From positions 49,891,475 through 49,955,474 of the forward strand of contig JAKTNV010000003.1 of the NCBI GenBank assembly GCA_022747635.1: a stretch of DNA of 64,000 bases. The letters are read 5' to 3'. The translations under genes were made by a program, and so were the position numbers. Shown here in pieces: positions 61,371 through 64,000 of the stretch. This DNA is from Hetaerina americana (Eukaryota; Arthropoda; Insecta; Odonata; Calopterygidae). The notes beneath the pieces are model-generated. The model was not told the origin of the DNA. It saw only the letters and a list, made by a program, of their open reading frames with translations, and made no database searches. Each line of letters opens with the position of its first letter. Within the stretch, counting starts at the first letter, position 1.

Positions 61371-62300
61371 AAAATGAATGGATTAGAGGGACAGGAGGCT
61401 AATCCGCAACCTGTACATGTTTCGGACTGCTCAGGTGCGAGTGGGGAACGGAGAGTCCGGATGGGAAGTGTTAGTAAGAAGGTGTAAGGCAGGGTTGCTC
61501 ATTATCACCGTTGCTGTTCAACCTGTATGTGGAGGAAATGATTAAAGAGGCATGGGAAGAACTGGAGGTAGGAATAAGAGTCGGTGGGGAATTCGTAAAT
61601 CAGTTAGGTTTGCTGACGACCAAGCTATAGTTTGTCAGTCAGCCAAGGGGTTGCAAGCATTGCTGAGTGAATTGTAAATTAAGTATGATAGATATAGGAT
61701 GAAAATAAATGTAAAAAAGGTTAAGTGGTTTTCCAGAAAGAGAAAGGCTAAGTTAAACGATAAAATTAGGGAAAAACTTTAGGAACAGGTGGATCAGTTG
61801 GCATATTCCGGAAGTATTTTGGACCAAAATGGTCAAAGTAGTAGGGGCGTAAGAAGAGGAAATTTAGGCAAAAAAGCTTTCCCAAGGAGGATGGAATTGA
61901 TGATAGGGACGTTGGGTAAGGTTGTTAAGAAAAGGCTTGTGAAAACTATGATATGGAGGATAGTTGTGCCCGCTGCGGAAATATGGTCATTGAAGCAGGG
62001 TGATAAGTGTAGATTGGAAGTTTTTGAAAAGTGGTGTGGAGAGGATGGATAAGGTTAAGTGGACGGAAAAGAGAACAAAGGAGGATGTAACAGGTTTGGT
62101 GGGGGAGGAGAAGCGATTTTTTGGAGAAATCCTAGGGAGACATAAAAAATGGATGCAAAGCATATTGATAGGCAGCGGAATGTTGAAGACTGTGATAGAG
62201 GGGAGAATGCTAGGAAAAGGAGGAGAGGGCAGGAATAGGAGAGGGATGTAGGAGGAGAGGAAGGAGGTAAACAGAGATGAAGAGGGGCTTGGGTTAGAGT

Positions 62301-63160
62301 AGGATGTTGGGTTGTGTTTTCTTACGACAGGCATCGGTAGTTGTGTCCATACAAAGCCTACCTCAACTGGTATTACCTATTAAAATTTTTTTTAAATGTA
62401 CAATAATACCCATACGACAGATATACTACAACATATTTTTTAAACCTTCTTCCAATACATCTCAAACAATAATTGCACATTGAAAAAAAATGCTTTTGCC
62501 GGACAAAATAATAAGAAAGCTGGCAAATAAATGAACAAAAATCAATACTCAGAAGTACATGAAATTGATTCAATAAAAAAGATGTAAAGAGACGGAGTTA
62601 CCAATCCATAACAATTATCTTTAAGCTCAATGAAGGCTTATTAGGTTTCGATAATGGATATGAGGATTTAAGACAGAGAGGTGTCCACAAATTCGGCCAT
62701 TCTATCGTTAGTACAGCAGAAGAAAAACCATTAACGGTAGTACTGTCGAAGCACGCTTTCAAACAACAACCTTCGGGGTAAGTGGTAAATGTTGGACACG
62801 GGTTCAACCGAGGTGGTCTGAATATCCCACGCAAGTGAGCTTCCCCACTTGAGGAGCTAAGGATGATTCTTAATGATGATGATTATAAGATAGACCCGTC
62901 ATCAGAAATTGCAAGGTAGTAAAACTTTCAACAATAAAGATGCGGACCTTTACGTATTGCTTTGTACAAAACCTTCTACTAATATTAAAAAAAATGTAAT
63001 CATAATTGCAAAAGGTGACGGACATTAAGTAGAGCAAAAGATAATTTACGTTTCCCAATATTTTACCTCTCTCTCTCTCTTTCCCTGCCATTCGGTCTCA
63101 TCACAATTTTTCGAAAGAAAGTATTAAGAAAAATGTGACAACCCATTTTATCCGAACTCA
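62301..63160. other. AT-rich intergenic DNA
   Basis: The 3-prime end of the LINE fades at about 62300-62385. After that nothing is recognisable apart from a short CT run at 63068-63081. Confidence 0.45.
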
Positions 63161-63960
63161 CTGCCGCCACTTAAGCCGTTGTAAGCGCGCCAGCAAAAAA
63201 GAGCTCGGCGTCCCTTAATCACGAGGGCGTTTCTCATCTCCTTCCTCGGGTTAACCTCCCTTTTAAGGTACCTTAATATACCTCTTCTCCTAGTCCAGGA
63301 ATTCGAAGAAGGCGCTACAGTTGCGGAGAGGCGCCTAATGACGCCTTGCGCTTGCCCCGAGGGGGGGTCTACCGTAATGAGATCTCGGCTCTACATTCAG
63401 GCGGCAGCCGCCGCCACCACCACCACCGCCGCCCAAGAGACGCCAAAGTCTCGTATATCCTCCACCTTCCCTTCTTCCCCGCCTATCCCACCGCCCACCT
63501 ACGCCGCAGGGTTGGGCCTTTTCTACCCCACGCCACACTTTCCCCACGTGCTGAAGGGAGACTCTCCGTGAGCCCAAGATTCCCGAGCGGCCCACAAGAC
63601 CCCTCGAATCGGTATCCGCCGAAAAGGATATCATCTCTCGGGCAACCACCAAAGTTCCTTAGGAGCTCCAAACGCACAAGAGAAGACGGCAGCTATCCCC
63701 CGCATAGTATAATGAACTCACAAACCTATTACGCCAAAGAGAGCCATGCGGCGAGAGTGCAGGGCATTACGACCGAGAGAAGCCGGGGAGTTGCTCTCGG
63801 GGATGGAAAGGAAGGGCGAAGAAAATGGCATCGACCTCTAGAAAGGACCTTCGCCGCAGGCTGGAATTATATAAAACGTCCTTAAACCCCTATTATGCCG
63901 ATACCGGCCAGGAGCCATATTACCTGGCTCAGTTCAATATCTGGGACACCCGGGACAAAA
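63161..63960. other. GC-rich block near the right edge
   Basis: This block is GC- and CpG-rich, with a CCG/CCA trinucleotide repeat at about 63400-63433. The longest frame is 63346-63885 on plus (179 residues), rich in Arg, Pro, Ser and His and without a known domain. Frames overlap on the minus strand (63335-63652, Gly-rich from the repeat). A regulatory or untranslated first-exon region is possible, but coding is not shown. Confidence 0.35.
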
Positions 63961-64000
63961 GGCTTGCCCTTTAAGTTTTTCGTGCTTTTTGATTTTTCAG
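63960..64000 (+). other. Possible splice acceptor at the window end
   Basis: The last 40 bases hold a T-rich tract (TTTTTCGTGCTTTTTGATTTTTCAG) ending in CAG at 63998-64000, the usual form of an animal intron 3-prime end. If real, an exon begins at the first base beyond this window. A T-rich tract and CAG also occur by chance, so confidence is low. Confidence 0.25.

Larger units (their letters stand above)
59690..62300 (+). mobile_element. LINE (non-LTR retrotransposon) with two nested SINEs
   Basis: The copy starts within the end of the endonuclease (YTWKMTDDTERYQIDYIIAR, about 59708, then DADINQNLVVMK). After SINE A copy 4 it resumes with SRKQWITDETIRKLDERRN (about 60380), LYNKIKTFSG and VDEIERALMELK. 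Then comes a clean reverse transcriptase stretch at 60987-61190: GDDQYGFRKGMGTLDV and VFACFVDLETAFDRADWEKL, the first catalytic Asp motif. SINE C interrupts at 61193. Beyond it are MDWRDRRLIRNLYM, the LSPLLFNLYVEEM region, RFADDQAIVCQ (61606, the palm motif), QVDQLAYSGSILDQNGQ and RTKEDVTGLVGEEKRFFGEI with HKKWMQSIL. Frameshifts are many. Truncated at 5-prime. Clade not assigned. Confidence 0.88.

Noticed and set aside
63346..63885. 179-residue ORF in GC-rich DNA
   Set aside because: The composition follows the GC content and the CCG repeat, antisense frames are also open, and there is no domain. Reported only as a GC-rich block.

Overview
The window looks like a piece of a large, repeat-rich animal genome, most likely an arthropod and probably an insect. 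It is AT-rich overall with GC-richer islands. It holds a diversity of mariner, Helitron, LINE and tRNA-derived SINE copies, and long dinucleotide microsatellites. I cannot name the species. I find no intact, recognisable host protein-coding gene. Everything I can identify with confidence is a transposable element, mostly broken, set in intergenic or intronic DNA. The last bases read as a possible splice acceptor, so a host exon may start just past the right edge.

Layout. 0-10 kb: a purine-rich block, a mariner-type element with a DD41D-like transposase and both ends (1938-3258), a second purine-rich block with a TG/TA microsatellite, a decayed mariner (6525-7360), and an internally deleted mariner with near-perfect terminal inverted repeats and TA target duplication (8615-9534). 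10-19 kb: a GC-rich block with ORFs on both strands (10.1-10.7 kb), long AT-rich DNA with nothing recognisable, and GC- and purine-rich DNA at 17.6-18.6 kb. 19-30 kb: a decayed tRNA-derived SINE, a palindromic element, a long AT microsatellite, a SINE (family A), a decayed autonomous Helitron with Pif1-like helicase (24.94-27.44 kb), and a LINE fragment split by a family A SINE. 30-42 kb: a second palindromic element, a family A SINE with a perfect 13-bp target duplication, tRNA-like SINE pieces, a family B SINE, a deleted mariner sitting in a TA microsatellite, a large CA/TA/TG microsatellite and a family C SINE. 42-52 kb: mostly empty, with GC- and purine-rich stretches. 52-64 kb: a fold-back element that seems to derive from a Penelope-like element, two family B SINEs (one with a perfect 13-bp target duplication), another deleted mariner, a palindromic element, a LINE copy carrying two nested SINEs, and a GC-rich end.

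Three patterns deserve most attention. (1) Four palindromic elements share a design. Each arm reads outward from the centre. In at least one arm, and in both for some, the sequence resembles a hammerhead-ribozyme core (CTGANGA, stem, GAAAC). The best copy is near 51.8 kb, in an element that also encodes a Penelope-like C-terminal peptide. (2) Four of the five mariner copies have lost the same central part of the transposase and keep the DNA-binding N-terminus and the C-terminal end. (3) Three SINE families (A, B, C) occur in several copies. Two or three of the LINE copies' interruptions are clean nested SINE insertions, which gives a relative order of events.
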